NCBI GenBank assembly: GCA_001603805.1
Contig: LUZY01000009.1
Coordinates: forward strand, 152,402-216,401
Origin: Deferribacterales bacterium Deferri_01
Lineage (GTDB): Bacteria > Chrysiogenota > Deferribacteres > Deferribacterales > Geovibrionaceae
DNA: 64,000 bases
Reading direction: 5' to 3'
The notes below the pieces were generated by a model. The model made no database searches. It was not told the origin of the DNA and saw nothing but the letters and a program-made list of their open reading frames with translations. A program made the translations under genes and the position numbers. Below, in pieces: positions 34,780 to 43,123 of this stretch; position 1 is the first letter of the stretch, and the number at the start of each line of letters is the position of its first letter.

Positions 34780-36222
34780 TTAGTCGCTGTAATGTCCTGA
34801 TTCCCTGTATTCGTTAAGCTTGTTGCGGAGGGTGCGGACGGTAATTCCTAGAAGATCCGCAGCTTTTGTGCGGTTTCCGCCCACTTCATCAAGGGTTTTA
34901 AGGATAAGCTCCCTTTCCATTTCAGCTATTGTCACTCCTACGGAAGGCACTGAATGGGTTGATTTAATCTGTTCTTCTGTGGTTTCAGGCTCATTTGACG
35001 CAGGTGCATGTATTGCGGCGGGCATCTCTTTCTGAAAGTCGCTCTCTAAAAGGAACTGTTTTATGGTAATTCCGTGGAGGAATAAATCCCGTTCACTTAT
35101 TACCTTGTCACGGCAGAGAACAACCGCTCTTTCAACAGTGTGTTCAAGTTCACGGACATTTCCCGGCCAGTCATAGTCAATAAGCGCCTGAAGCGCTTTT
35201 TCTCCCAGTGAGCATGAGCCTTTGCGGTTTATCTCAGCGTATTTTGTCATGAAAAATTCAGCCAACTCCCGCACATCCTCTCTCCGCTCCCGCAGAGGGG
35301 GCAGTTCGATTGCGATAACATTCAGCCTGTAGAACAGGTCTTCCCTGAAATTGCCAGTGGATACCTCTTTTTTAAGGTCTCTGTTGGTAGTTGCCAGTAT
35401 GCGGACATTAATTTTATCCGGACGTATGGAGCCGAGGCGTTCCACCTCACGTTCCTGAAGCACACGGAGCAGCTTTGCCTGTAAATGGATAGGCACTTCG
35501 CCTATTTCATCAAGAAGTATAGTTCCGCCGTCCGCAAGCTCAAACTTGCCTGCCTTGCGGTTTATTGCGCCTGTGAAGGCTCCCTTCTCAAAACCGAAGA
35601 GTTCGCTCTCAATGAGGTTTTCAGGTATTGCAGCGCAGTTTACCGCAACAAACGGACCGTCAGCCCTTGAGCTGTTGTCGTGTATATATCTGGCGAGAAC
35701 TTCCTTACCTGTGCCTGATTCGCCTGTGATCAGCACTGTGGCTTCGCTGTCAGCCACGTCTTTTGCCAGAGCAAACAGCCTTGCCATGAAGGCGCTGCGG
35801 AAAACAGCCTTATTCTTTTTGCGTTTGCCGCCTTTGGTGAGACTTTCTATCTCGAATGTGCGCCTAATCAGCTCTTCTATGGCTTCCGGCGGAAAAGGTT
35901 TGAGGATGTAGTCTGATGCGCCCAGCTTGAGCGCTTCCACTGCGTTTGAAACTGTTCCGAAAGCGGTTATGAAGCACACCGGGGTTTCTATGCCTGATGA
36001 GCGGATCATGTTGAACATGGAGAGACCGTCTATCTCCGGCATACGCATATCGCTTATGATCAGATCATAGGGGCGGGATGAGGCTTTTTCAAACCCTTCA
36101 CGTCCGTTTTCAGCTGTCTCCACGGCAAGTCCCATGCGTTTGACCGTTTCTTTGAGAGCTTCACGCATGTTGTCGTCATCATCGACTATGAGAATTTTTT
36201 TATTATCGTGCTTATCGCTCAT
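34780..36222 (-). CDS. NtrC-family sigma-54 regulator, FlrC/FlgR-like
   Basis: The 480-residue protein has a receiver domain with acidic cluster DDDD (14-17) and phospho-acceptor D58. An AAA+ domain follows with Walker A GESGTGKE (near 165) and the sigma-54 loop GAFTGA. A Fis-type helix-turn-helix (NRTKAADLLGITVRTLRNKL) lies at the end. It is cotranscribed with a cytoplasmic PAS kinase encoded 11 bases upstream. A kinase-regulator pair of this kind controls middle and late flagellar genes in Vibrio (FlrBC) and Campylobacter (FlgSR). Flagellar genes begin about 9 kb away here, so this role is likely but inferred. Confidence 0.88.
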   Translation of the reverse strand: MSDKHDNKKILIVDDDDNMREALKETVKRMGLAVETAENGREGFEKASSRPYDLIISDMRMPEIDGLSMFNMIRSSGIETPVCFITAFGTVSNAVEALKLGASDYILKPFPPEAIEELIRRTFEIESLTKGGKRKKNKAVFRSAFMARLFALAKDVADSEATVLITGESGTGKEVLARYIHDNSSRADGPFVAVNCAAIPENLIESELFGFEKGAFTGAINRKAGKFELADGGTILLDEIGEVPIHLQAKLLRVLQEREVERLGSIRPDKINVRILATTNRDLKKEVSTGNFREDLFYRLNVIAIELPPLRERREDVRELAEFFMTKYAEINRKGSCSLGEKALQALIDYDWPGNVRELEHTVERAVVLCRDKVISERDLFLHGITIKQFLLESDFQKEMPAAIHAPASNEPETTEEQIKSTHSVPSVGVTIAEMERELILKTLDEVGGNRTKAADLLGITVRTLRNKLNEYRESGHYSD

Positions 36223-36233
36223 TATTCAACACC

Positions 36234-37367
36234 CTATGCCGGAACAGCCACACGGAATGTCGTGTAGGTTTTGCCGTCGCTGTCGGCTTCGATATTTCCG
36301 CCGTGCGCCTTTATAATCTTGTACACAATGGCGAGCCCAAGCCCTGTGCCTTTTGCCTTTGTGGTCTGAAAGGGCATGAAAAGCTTTCCTGTCATGGAAG
36401 GCTCAATGCCGCTGCCGTTGTCTGTTATGGTAAACCAGCTTTCAGTGCCGTCTGCGCCGGATTCAATGCGTATTTCGCCGCCGCTCTTAACAGCATCAAC
36501 GGAGTTGTGGACAATATTCATAACCACCTGTTTAAAAAGCTCCGCATCGCACTTAATTTTGCTTTCTTCACTGATATTGTTGATAAAGCGGATCTCTTTA
36601 TCCCTCATAATGTGCTGTAGATAGAGTATCACATCGTCCACTATATCAGAGAGGAAATGTTCTTTTATCTCAAGCTGTATCTCCTTTGTAAAGAGGAGAA
36701 TATTTGAAATTATTGAGTTTATGGTGCGTACGCCTTTTATTATGGAGTGAGTAAGGCGTTTTTTATCCGGAGAATCTTCAAGGTCACGACCCAGAAGTGA
36801 TGCGAAAAGCTCTATTCCGCCTAGGGGGTTTCTTATTTCGTGGGCTATGTTTGCAGCCATTTCACCCATAAGCATAAGCTTTTCATCCCTGTGTTTCTCT
36901 TTTTCCAGAGCCTTGAGGTCGCTTATATCGTCTATAACGTAAACCGTGCCGGATAAACCTTCTGCGTTTAATTCGCCAAGGCTTATTTTAAGATACACTC
37001 CTCGTTCCGGTTCATGTTCATAAAGACCCGGCTCAACAAAAGAACCCAGCATTGAGAGAAACTTCTCATGCCCGAAGGATGAAGCCATTTTTTCCGATTC
37101 TTTGTTCATGGTAAGGATTGTGCCGTTTTTGTCTATGGCTATAATGGCGCTGCCGGAGTTCATGAGAACCCCTTCCAGAAGGTTGCTCAGCGCTGAAAGG
37201 CGTCGGTTTTTTTCCTCAACCTCTTCACGGAGCTTGCGTGCTTCCTCCTGAATAACACTGTAGGAGTCCTCCAGCTTGGTTGTGGCGAGGTTGAACGACT
37301 CCATAAGGAGCTTGAGTTCGTCTATTCTGCTGTCGTTCATGCTTACCTTGTCAGACTTTTCCGCCAC
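36234..37367 (-). CDS. Cytoplasmic PAS sensor histidine kinase, FlrB/FlgS-like
   Basis: The 377-residue protein has no membrane helix. An N-terminal coiled coil (about 10-65) precedes a PAS domain (about 66-155). The transmitter has H176 in NIAHEIRNPLGG and HATPase boxes NIVHNSVDAV, DNGSGI and GTGLGLAI. This layout fits FlrB/FleS/FlgS kinases, which respond to flagellar assembly rather than to outside ligands. The GTG at 37367 is preceded by GGAGGA at a good distance and overlaps the TPR gene by 25 bases; an ATG at 37340 is an alternative start. Confidence 0.88.
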   Translation of the reverse strand: MAEKSDKVSMNDSRIDELKLLMESFNLATTKLEDSYSVIQEEARKLREEVEEKNRRLSALSNLLEGVLMNSGSAIIAIDKNGTILTMNKESEKMASSFGHEKFLSMLGSFVEPGLYEHEPERGVYLKISLGELNAEGLSGTVYVIDDISDLKALEKEKHRDEKLMLMGEMAANIAHEIRNPLGGIELFASLLGRDLEDSPDKKRLTHSIIKGVRTINSIISNILLFTKEIQLEIKEHFLSDIVDDVILYLQHIMRDKEIRFINNISEESKIKCDAELFKQVVMNIVHNSVDAVKSGGEIRIESGADGTESWFTITDNGSGIEPSMTGKLFMPFQTTKAKGTGLGLAIVYKIIKAHGGNIEADSDGKTYTTFRVAVPA

Positions 37368-39964
37368 TGTATCTCCTCCAGTTCGGTGCGTGCGGCACTT
37401 GCGTAAACAGAGTTCGGCACGCTTTCAAGAAGCTCCATATAGTTTTTAACCGCATTATCGTTATCTTTAAGCTTCAGGTATGACTTGCCCATATAGTAAA
37501 GCCCTTCTGCTCTTTTTTCATCCCTTTGAGCGTGGTTCTGAAGAAACGAGGACAAAGCCTCTACGGCGGGCTTGAAACTATTTTTCTTATAATAAAGTAT
37601 TCCCATATCAAGGGAAACCTCTTCGTAACCGTCAAACTGCTTGCTGGGATTTTTGTTAACATCCTGATATATACTGACGAGAAGCTGCTCTCTTTTGGCG
37701 TCATCGGAAATATTTTTTGATATTTTAAATTTCTGCTTTGCCGCAAGCTTAGGGTCTTTGGTGTATTCGTTAAGAAGCTTTATGGCGGTGTCGGGATTCT
37801 TTTTTTCCGCCTCGTCAGCAAGAAAAACGAGAGTCTCTGCATCCAGCGTATTCACCTGAAAGTTTATGCTGCCGTCACCGATAAGAAGGTTGGTGAGCCA
37901 GTAAACCGGAGTTTTTGTGCTGCCCACTGTCGCCAGCAGTTCTGCTGCGTTGTCAGGCATTGACATCTTATAGAGAGAAAATGCAGCGTATGCTTTTACT
38001 GTATCTTTAAATGGCTGCTGCTTTGAGCTGTCTATAATGTTCTGGTTTTCTGAATACGCCTGAATAACGTCAAGGAATCTGTCTCCCTCAAATCTGCGGC
38101 GGATAACTGTAAGCGTGAGCCTTTCCGCCATATTTATAATATCAGCTATGTGAGCGCCGTCTGCACCGAATTGGGCAATATACTGCTTTGCGTTCATGAG
38201 CGCCTGCGGAACTCTGGAGGCATCAAAATCTGTTTTGACCATGTTGTAGTAAGCATCGTCAAGAAGCTTGCTCCACTTCACGGGCTCAATAACTTCCGTT
38301 TCATCAGTGAGAAAGTTTTCTATATAGTCAATTACGCCTTTGAAATCCCCGTTTTTGAAACGAGCCTCGGTTCTGCCGTATGATATTGACTGGCCGATAG
38401 TTTTCGCCTCTCGTCTGTAGGGCGAATCAGGAAACTCTTTCAGGAGCATGCCCACATATTCCTGCGCTTGGTCGTATCTTGTTTCGTCATATGCCTGTTT
38501 AGCCTGCTGGAGCCTGATTTTCTGTTTGATATCAAACACAATGCTCATCAGAGGAGAACTGTAGCTCCGTTTGCCGAATTTATCTATTCGCTCAAGGGTT
38601 TTATCATAGGCTTTTTCATGGAACAGAGACTTAATGACCACCACGTCAGCCTGCTCAAGTATTTCAAAATCTTTTGAAGCCAGAGCGTTTGTGAGGAATT
38701 TTTCCCAGTCCGCAGTGCTTTTTTCAGATACATGCGTATCAGCGTATTTGATTGATGCCAGCATTCCGCCGGGTTTCTTGGGATATTTATTTACAGTGTC
38801 AAGCAGAAGGGTGTCTGCTGCGCTTTTGTTGCCCATCTTTTCATTCATCTGCGCTGCGCGGTACATTGCCATATCTGCTTTTTCATATGAGGGGTAGTAG
38901 CCGTATGTCCTGCGGAAGGCGTAGAGCGCTTCCTCTGTTCTGCCACGTTTATCAAATACTTCTCCCATGGCGTAGAGAGACTCGGGAGAAAATTTTGAAT
39001 AGTCAACTTTTCTGCCTGTCAGCCCCTGAAAGTAGCGGAATGAGGTTTCGTAGTCTCCTTTATCCGCATAAAGCATACCTATCATTGCTGTCTGCGGGTC
39101 ACGGTCATCCTTAAAGCGTTTGACGTAGTTCTCTCTCGCCTCAATTGCACGGTCCGTCTGCCCCAGTGTCTGGTATATCTCAGCTATTTTCCTGTATGAG
39201 TTCTTTTGTATATTCTCGTTCTGCACCAGACGGATAATCTTTTCGTGGGCGAATATTGCTTCATAATACATGTCTGCTTTTTCCTTTGAATCAGCAGATT
39301 TTATAAGCGCATCCCTGAAAAGATATGAATCGGGGTAAAGGTTTGTGAAATCATCAAATATCTGTGAAGCAGTGATATAGTTCTTGTATGATTTGCTGCC
39401 CATTTCATAATAGGCGCTGCCCAGACGGAACAAGGCTTCCTGCCGGTAGTAGCTGTTTATGTCCGAAGCGAGAAGCCCTTCAAGGTTTATCGCTGCCTGT
39501 TCATAAGTACCTTTTGCCATGAGTTCATCGGCTATGCCGAGCTGTTTTTCAGCCTCGGTGTTTTCGATTATTCCGCTTCCTTTTTTAATGAGAGCGTCTT
39601 CTATGCCGTAGCCGAGCTTTATGTCGTCTGCTTTTCTTTTTCTGGAGGCAACAATTTTGGCATCCACACCTTCGGTCATGAATGTGAAATCCGTATCAGG
39701 GGCGAAATCCAGCGTTATTGTATCTCCCTGAACGGTTATTTTTGAGATGAAGCGGTCGTCCAGCTTGCCTGAAAAGCCGGCTGTGAGTTTTCCCGCAAAC
39801 ATAAGAGTGACAGTCCTTTCTCCCTTTTTAACATCCTTAATATTTTCCGCGGCTCCGGCTATGACCAGTTCTGTAAAAAACCTGTTCTTTTTCAGGTAGA
39901 TATCCTGAGCATGTGCGGCAAAGGCAATAAAAAGAGCAAAGATAATAAAGCCGATATTTCTCAT
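37343..39964 (-). CDS. Large periplasmic TPR-repeat protein
   Basis: The 873-residue protein has a signal peptide (1-19) followed by a short beta-rich domain (about 20-110). Many TPR or Sel1-like helical pairs fill the rest (about 135-860), for example ALFRLGSAYYEMG near 176 and AEGLYYMGKSYLKLKDND near 829. No enzyme motif is visible. It should be an exported scaffold or peptidoglycan- or motility-related adaptor. It is the first gene of a three-gene unit with the flagellar-type kinase and regulator, which ties it to motility by context only. No Shine-Dalgarno sequence is seen before the ATG. Confidence 0.75.
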   Translation of the reverse strand: MRNIGFIIFALFIAFAAHAQDIYLKKNRFFTELVIAGAAENIKDVKKGERTVTLMFAGKLTAGFSGKLDDRFISKITVQGDTITLDFAPDTDFTFMTEGVDAKIVASRKRKADDIKLGYGIEDALIKKGSGIIENTEAEKQLGIADELMAKGTYEQAAINLEGLLASDINSYYRQEALFRLGSAYYEMGSKSYKNYITASQIFDDFTNLYPDSYLFRDALIKSADSKEKADMYYEAIFAHEKIIRLVQNENIQKNSYRKIAEIYQTLGQTDRAIEARENYVKRFKDDRDPQTAMIGMLYADKGDYETSFRYFQGLTGRKVDYSKFSPESLYAMGEVFDKRGRTEEALYAFRRTYGYYPSYEKADMAMYRAAQMNEKMGNKSAADTLLLDTVNKYPKKPGGMLASIKYADTHVSEKSTADWEKFLTNALASKDFEILEQADVVVIKSLFHEKAYDKTLERIDKFGKRSYSSPLMSIVFDIKQKIRLQQAKQAYDETRYDQAQEYVGMLLKEFPDSPYRREAKTIGQSISYGRTEARFKNGDFKGVIDYIENFLTDETEVIEPVKWSKLLDDAYYNMVKTDFDASRVPQALMNAKQYIAQFGADGAHIADIINMAERLTLTVIRRRFEGDRFLDVIQAYSENQNIIDSSKQQPFKDTVKAYAAFSLYKMSMPDNAAELLATVGSTKTPVYWLTNLLIGDGSINFQVNTLDAETLVFLADEAEKKNPDTAIKLLNEYTKDPKLAAKQKFKISKNISDDAKREQLLVSIYQDVNKNPSKQFDGYEEVSLDMGILYYKKNSFKPAVEALSSFLQNHAQRDEKRAEGLYYMGKSYLKLKDNDNAVKNYMELLESVPNSVYASAARTELEEIQWRKSLTR

Positions 39965-39971
39965 TACAGTA

Positions 39972-40000
39972 TTTTTAGACTAACATGCGCCTAATAGCAA
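39972..40000 (-). promoter_or_regulatory. Candidate promoter very close to the TPR gene start
   Basis: On the minus strand TTGCTA (40000-39995), 17 bases, then TAAAAA (39977-39972). Transcription would begin within a base or two of the ATG at 39964, giving a leaderless message. That fits the absence of a ribosome-binding site, but the boxes are weak. Confidence 0.25.
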
Positions 40001-40114
40001 TCCGATTTTAGAATTTATGAGGTTTCTCCGCAGTTACCGCCTTCGGACTAAAAATGGGACGCCTGATGTTTCCGTTGCGGCAATAAAATCCTGTGTTTTC
40101 AGGGGTAATATCTC

Positions 40115-40143
40115 TTGATGCGGATTGCAAAGCGTGTTAATTT
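40115..40143 (+). promoter_or_regulatory. Candidate sigma-70 promoter of cheV
   Basis: TTGATG (40115-40120), a 17-base spacer and TAATTT (40138-40143) precede the ATG at 40163, which has a GGAGGA ribosome-binding site. Confidence 0.45.
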
Positions 40144-40162
40144 TTAGATAACCGGAGGAAAT

Positions 40163-41050
40163 ATGGCCCTTGATCACGGTATCCTGCTTGAGACAGGAAC
40201 AAACGAGTTTGAAATTGTTGAATTTATTGTCCGTGCCGAGAAGGAACACCATTTCGGCATTAACGTAGCTAAGGTTCGGGAAGTAATCAGGTTTCCCGAA
40301 ATTGTCAAAGTTCCTGACGCCCACCCGGCAGTCATCGGAACCGCAAATATAAGACAGAAGCTTGTTCCGCTGATCGACCTTGGCAACTGGCTTGACCTGA
40401 AGTTTGATCAGGATTATGACGCTAAAAAAATTATCGTCACCTTTTTCAATCATCAGTACAACGGCTTCATTGTGGATGAGGTTGTGCGTATTCACAGAAT
40501 TACGTGGGCTGACATTAAAGATTATTCGGCGATAACCGATTTCAGTCTTGCGGAGACAGTTCTCGGAGTTGTTGACATTGGCGGGAATCTTATTCAGCTT
40601 CTCGACTTTGAAAAAATTGTTTCGGAACTTAATCCCGCAACAGCACTCAAGGAGATGGTGATCGATTACTCCCTGAGCGCAGCACGCAGCAAAAAGCTTG
40701 TTTATCTGGCGGAGGATTCCACAGTGATCAGGCGCTTTCTGGCTACCAACCTTGAAAACGCCGGTTACAGGATAAAAGCGTTTGAAAACGGGAAGCTTCT
40801 TCTTGCTGCATGCGCCCTTGAAAAACCTGATATTATAATAACCGACCTTGAAATGCCGGTTGCTGACGGTGCATTTGTTGTGCGGACTCTCCGGGGCAAA
40901 CCGGAGTTTGCGAAGATGCCCATACTGGTTTTCTCATCCCTCGCCAGCGAGGAGAATGAAAGAAAGGTGCTTAATATCGGGGCGAATATGTTCGTGGGCA
41001 AGCCTGATACGGACATACTTATCAACAGCATTGATGAATACGTGTTATAG
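40163..41050 (+). CDS. cheV: Chemotaxis coupling protein CheV
   Basis: The 295-residue protein joins a CheW-like domain (about 12-160, with ETGTNEFEIVEF, GINVAKVREVI and VPDAHPAVIGTANIR) to a receiver domain (about 173-295, with acidic pair ED, phospho-acceptor in ITDLEMPVADG and K in VGKPDTD). CheV couples receptors to CheA and its receiver adjusts adaptation. It is the first of three genes followed by cpoB and a LysM protein. Confidence 0.94.
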   Translation: MALDHGILLETGTNEFEIVEFIVRAEKEHHFGINVAKVREVIRFPEIVKVPDAHPAVIGTANIRQKLVPLIDLGNWLDLKFDQDYDAKKIIVTFFNHQYNGFIVDEVVRIHRITWADIKDYSAITDFSLAETVLGVVDIGGNLIQLLDFEKIVSELNPATALKEMVIDYSLSAARSKKLVYLAEDSTVIRRFLATNLENAGYRIKAFENGKLLLAACALEKPDIIITDLEMPVADGAFVVRTLRGKPEFAKMPILVFSSLASEENERKVLNIGANMFVGKPDTDILINSIDEYVL

Positions 41051-41063
41051 GAGTCTTAAAACG

Positions 41064-41801
41064 ATGAAAAAAACAATGGCGGTAATCACGCTCTCTTTTC
41101 TTGCATTTGCATGCTCGGATGAAACTCAGGTAATTAAACAGAGCATCAACAACATCAAAGATGAAATGGTCAGCATGCAGTCTGAAATGGCTGAAATGAA
41201 GATATCCATAGAAGACGTTGACCGTAAAACCGAAGCAAATAAAGAAAGCATTAACGCCAACGCAGGCGCTCTGGCTGAAATACGCTCAGAACTCAGCTTC
41301 ATCGGAAACGAAGTTACAGTCCTTAAAGAAGGGCAGAAAGCCCCTGCTCCCGGTGCGTCTGCCGTTCTTGAACCTGCGCAGACGGCAGACGGTGAGAACC
41401 TTATCATAATAGAAGATGCATTTACCGATAAAAGCAGCCTCTACAGCTATGCCTATGAGCTTTACAGAAACGGGAAATATGCGGAAAGCGAAGCGAAATT
41501 CAATGAATTTCTTGCCAAATACCCGTCAGATGAACTCTCCGACAATGCTGTTTACTGGCTTGGTGAAATTCAATACTCTCAGAAAAACTATGAAGGGGCA
41601 GTCACTCTCTTCAACAAGCTTGTTTCAGACTATCCCGACGGTAATAAAGTGCCCGATGGACTTCTTAAAATGGCATACTCATACGGAAATATAGGTAAAA
41701 AAGCCGAGTCTGTTGTTACATTAAAGAAAATAGTCAACGAATACCCCGGAACAAGGGCATTCAATCTGGCTAAAAAGAAACTCGCCTCAATGGGGGAATA
41801 G
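41064..41801 (+). CDS. cpoB: Tol-Pal-associated TPR protein CpoB (YbgF)
   Basis: The 245-residue protein has a lipoprotein-type signal ending LAFAC with C17. A coiled coil follows (about 20-85, many polar heptads), then a C-terminal TPR domain (about 112-243) with SYAYELYRNGKYAESEAKFN and LKKIVNEYPGTRAFNLAKKK. CpoB links peptidoglycan synthesis to outer-membrane constriction through Tol-Pal; most homologues are periplasmic, so a lipid anchor is a variation. No tol or pal genes are in this window. The start at 41064 is chosen because the upstream in-frame stretch lies inside cheV and the signal peptide begins here. Confidence 0.85.
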   Translation: MKKTMAVITLSFLAFACSDETQVIKQSINNIKDEMVSMQSEMAEMKISIEDVDRKTEANKESINANAGALAEIRSELSFIGNEVTVLKEGQKAPAPGASAVLEPAQTADGENLIIIEDAFTDKSSLYSYAYELYRNGKYAESEAKFNEFLAKYPSDELSDNAVYWLGEIQYSQKNYEGAVTLFNKLVSDYPDGNKVPDGLLKMAYSYGNIGKKAESVVTLKKIVNEYPGTRAFNLAKKKLASMGE

Positions 41802-41802
41802 C

Positions 41803-42792
41803 TTGAAAATTACCGGGGGTATAATTCTCTCCGCTATCATGCTGACGGCTGTGGCAGCCGCTGCGGAGAACACTCATGAAGTGAGAAAAGGCGACACCCT
41901 CTGGGATATCTCCCGTCAATACTACGGAGATAACTGGAAGTGGCCTATAATCTGGAAAGGAAATGTGTTCATTAACGATCCGGATCTCATTTATCCTAAA
42001 GAGAAACTTTATATCCCCGGTTTTCCCGAAGGCGGCGAGTCGATCCGCATGGGTGAAGGCGGCTTGTTTAAAATCGAAGCTGACAAAAACGGAATGACCG
42101 CAAACTCTGCCGTGTCCGGCATGGAAGCGGCAGACAGTGTTAACAGTTTCACCGCTGATAAGCTGAACGGCTTTGACTCTGTTCTGGATGATGAGCCGGC
42201 GTTTACAGTAATTTCTACTGAAAAAATGCGTGAAATGGTTTCCACCGGAGACTACATCACCCTTGATGCCGGTACGGAGAAAGGTCTCAACACGGGTGAT
42301 ACTGTGGTGCTTTACGAAAAAAGAAGCAGGATTGAAAAGGGCAGGTCGGTGTATACCTGTGTGGGATATGCAAAGATCGAAAAAGCCGGAGATGAAACAT
42401 CAAGGGCGAAAATATACAGATCCTTCAGCTCTGTGAGCAATGGTTTTAAAGCTGCTAAAAGTGAAGAAATAACAGTTAAGCGCCCGAGAGGCTTCAGAAG
42501 TATTGATTCTGATATTGCCGGAGAGGTCGTATACCTTGCGGAAAACCACAGGTTTTCGGCAGAGGGCTACTCTGTTATAATAAATATCGGTCATCCTCTT
42601 CCTGTTAAAGAAGGCGATAAATTCCTTGTTTTCCGCAGGCATGAGGAGAACGGAGTGATTAAAACAGAAAAGATAGGCGAGGGTCAGCTTCTGCGTGTAA
42701 ACGGAAGCTACTCCACAATGTACCTTGTGAATTCATCCATGGAAATAATGAAAGGCGATATAGTCCGCCTCAGTAAAGTAGCTGTTTACTGA
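41803..42792 (+). CDS. Exported LysM-domain protein
   Basis: The 329-residue protein has a signal peptide (1-20) and one long-form LysM domain (about 24-72: HEVRKGDTLWDISRQYYGDN ... LYIPG), which binds glycan chains of peptidoglycan. The rest (about 140-329) is beta-rich, with repeated motifs like GDYITLDAGTEKGLNTGDT and GDKFLVFRRHEENG, and has no recognised enzyme motif. It starts with TTG two bases after cpoB ends, with GGGGGA before it. A role in envelope maintenance at division is suggested by its neighbour. Confidence 0.82.
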   Translation: MKITGGIILSAIMLTAVAAAAENTHEVRKGDTLWDISRQYYGDNWKWPIIWKGNVFINDPDLIYPKEKLYIPGFPEGGESIRMGEGGLFKIEADKNGMTANSAVSGMEAADSVNSFTADKLNGFDSVLDDEPAFTVISTEKMREMVSTGDYITLDAGTEKGLNTGDTVVLYEKRSRIEKGRSVYTCVGYAKIEKAGDETSRAKIYRSFSSVSNGFKAAKSEEITVKRPRGFRSIDSDIAGEVVYLAENHRFSAEGYSVIINIGHPLPVKEGDKFLVFRRHEENGVIKTEKIGEGQLLRVNGSYSTMYLVNSSMEIMKGDIVRLSKVAVY

Positions 42793-42805
42793 TTCTCAGC
42801 ATTAA

Positions 42806-42835
42806 GGAAAACACAATCCGGATGATGTGTTTTCC
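42806..42835 (+). terminator. Terminator after the cheV-cpoB-LysM genes
   Basis: GGAAAACACA (42806-42815) pairs perfectly with TGTGTTTTCC (42826-42835). CAGCA/TGCTG can extend the outer stem and a T5 run follows at 42852-42856. Confidence 0.55.
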
Positions 42836-42910
42836 CATGTGCTGAACAGCCTTTTTGTCGTTTTACTTACAAAATCCTTGCTTAAAATGTTCTTTTTCTC
42901 TAGGTTAAAT

Positions 42911-42930
42911 ATTGTAAGTTTTTTTACAAT
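42911..42930. promoter_or_regulatory. Inverted repeat in the livK upstream region
   Basis: ATTGTAA (42911-42917) and TTACAAT (42924-42930) form an inverted repeat about 90 bp before the livK promoter. The 331-base gap between 42792 and 43124 otherwise holds a terminator and the promoter at 43019-43047 but no gene. The repeat could bind a regulator, or fold as part of a weak hairpin. Confidence 0.3.
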
Positions 42931-43018
42931 AATTTACGTCAAAAAAACTGCTAATGTTTAGTGGTACTTGATTTTATCTAGTTTCCCGAACGCTGTTAAC
43001 TCCTGATTTCCTTTTATC

Positions 43019-43047
43019 TTGACTAAGCCCTGGTCCTTGGTTAGTAT
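43019..43047 (+). promoter_or_regulatory. livK: Sigma-70 promoter of the liv operon
   Basis: TTGACT (43019-43024), exactly 17 bases, then TAGTAT (43042-43047). Transcription would start near 43054, about 70 bases before livK. The promoter lies across an in-frame upstream TTG and so argues for the start at 43124. Confidence 0.75.
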
Positions 43048-43123
43048 TTACATTTATTCGGGAATAGACATGCGTCCTTTTCCGGATAAATTAACAAGAA
43101 AATTTTTTAAACGGAGAGGGTTT

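Noticed and set aside
40848..41063. Upstream in-frame extension of cpoB
   Set aside because: It would lie within cheV and bury the lipoprotein signal peptide; the ATG at 41064 starts the signal directly.
43019..43123. Upstream in-frame extension of livK
   Set aside because: It begins in the -35 box of the promoter, and the signal peptide and ribosome-binding site point to 43124.
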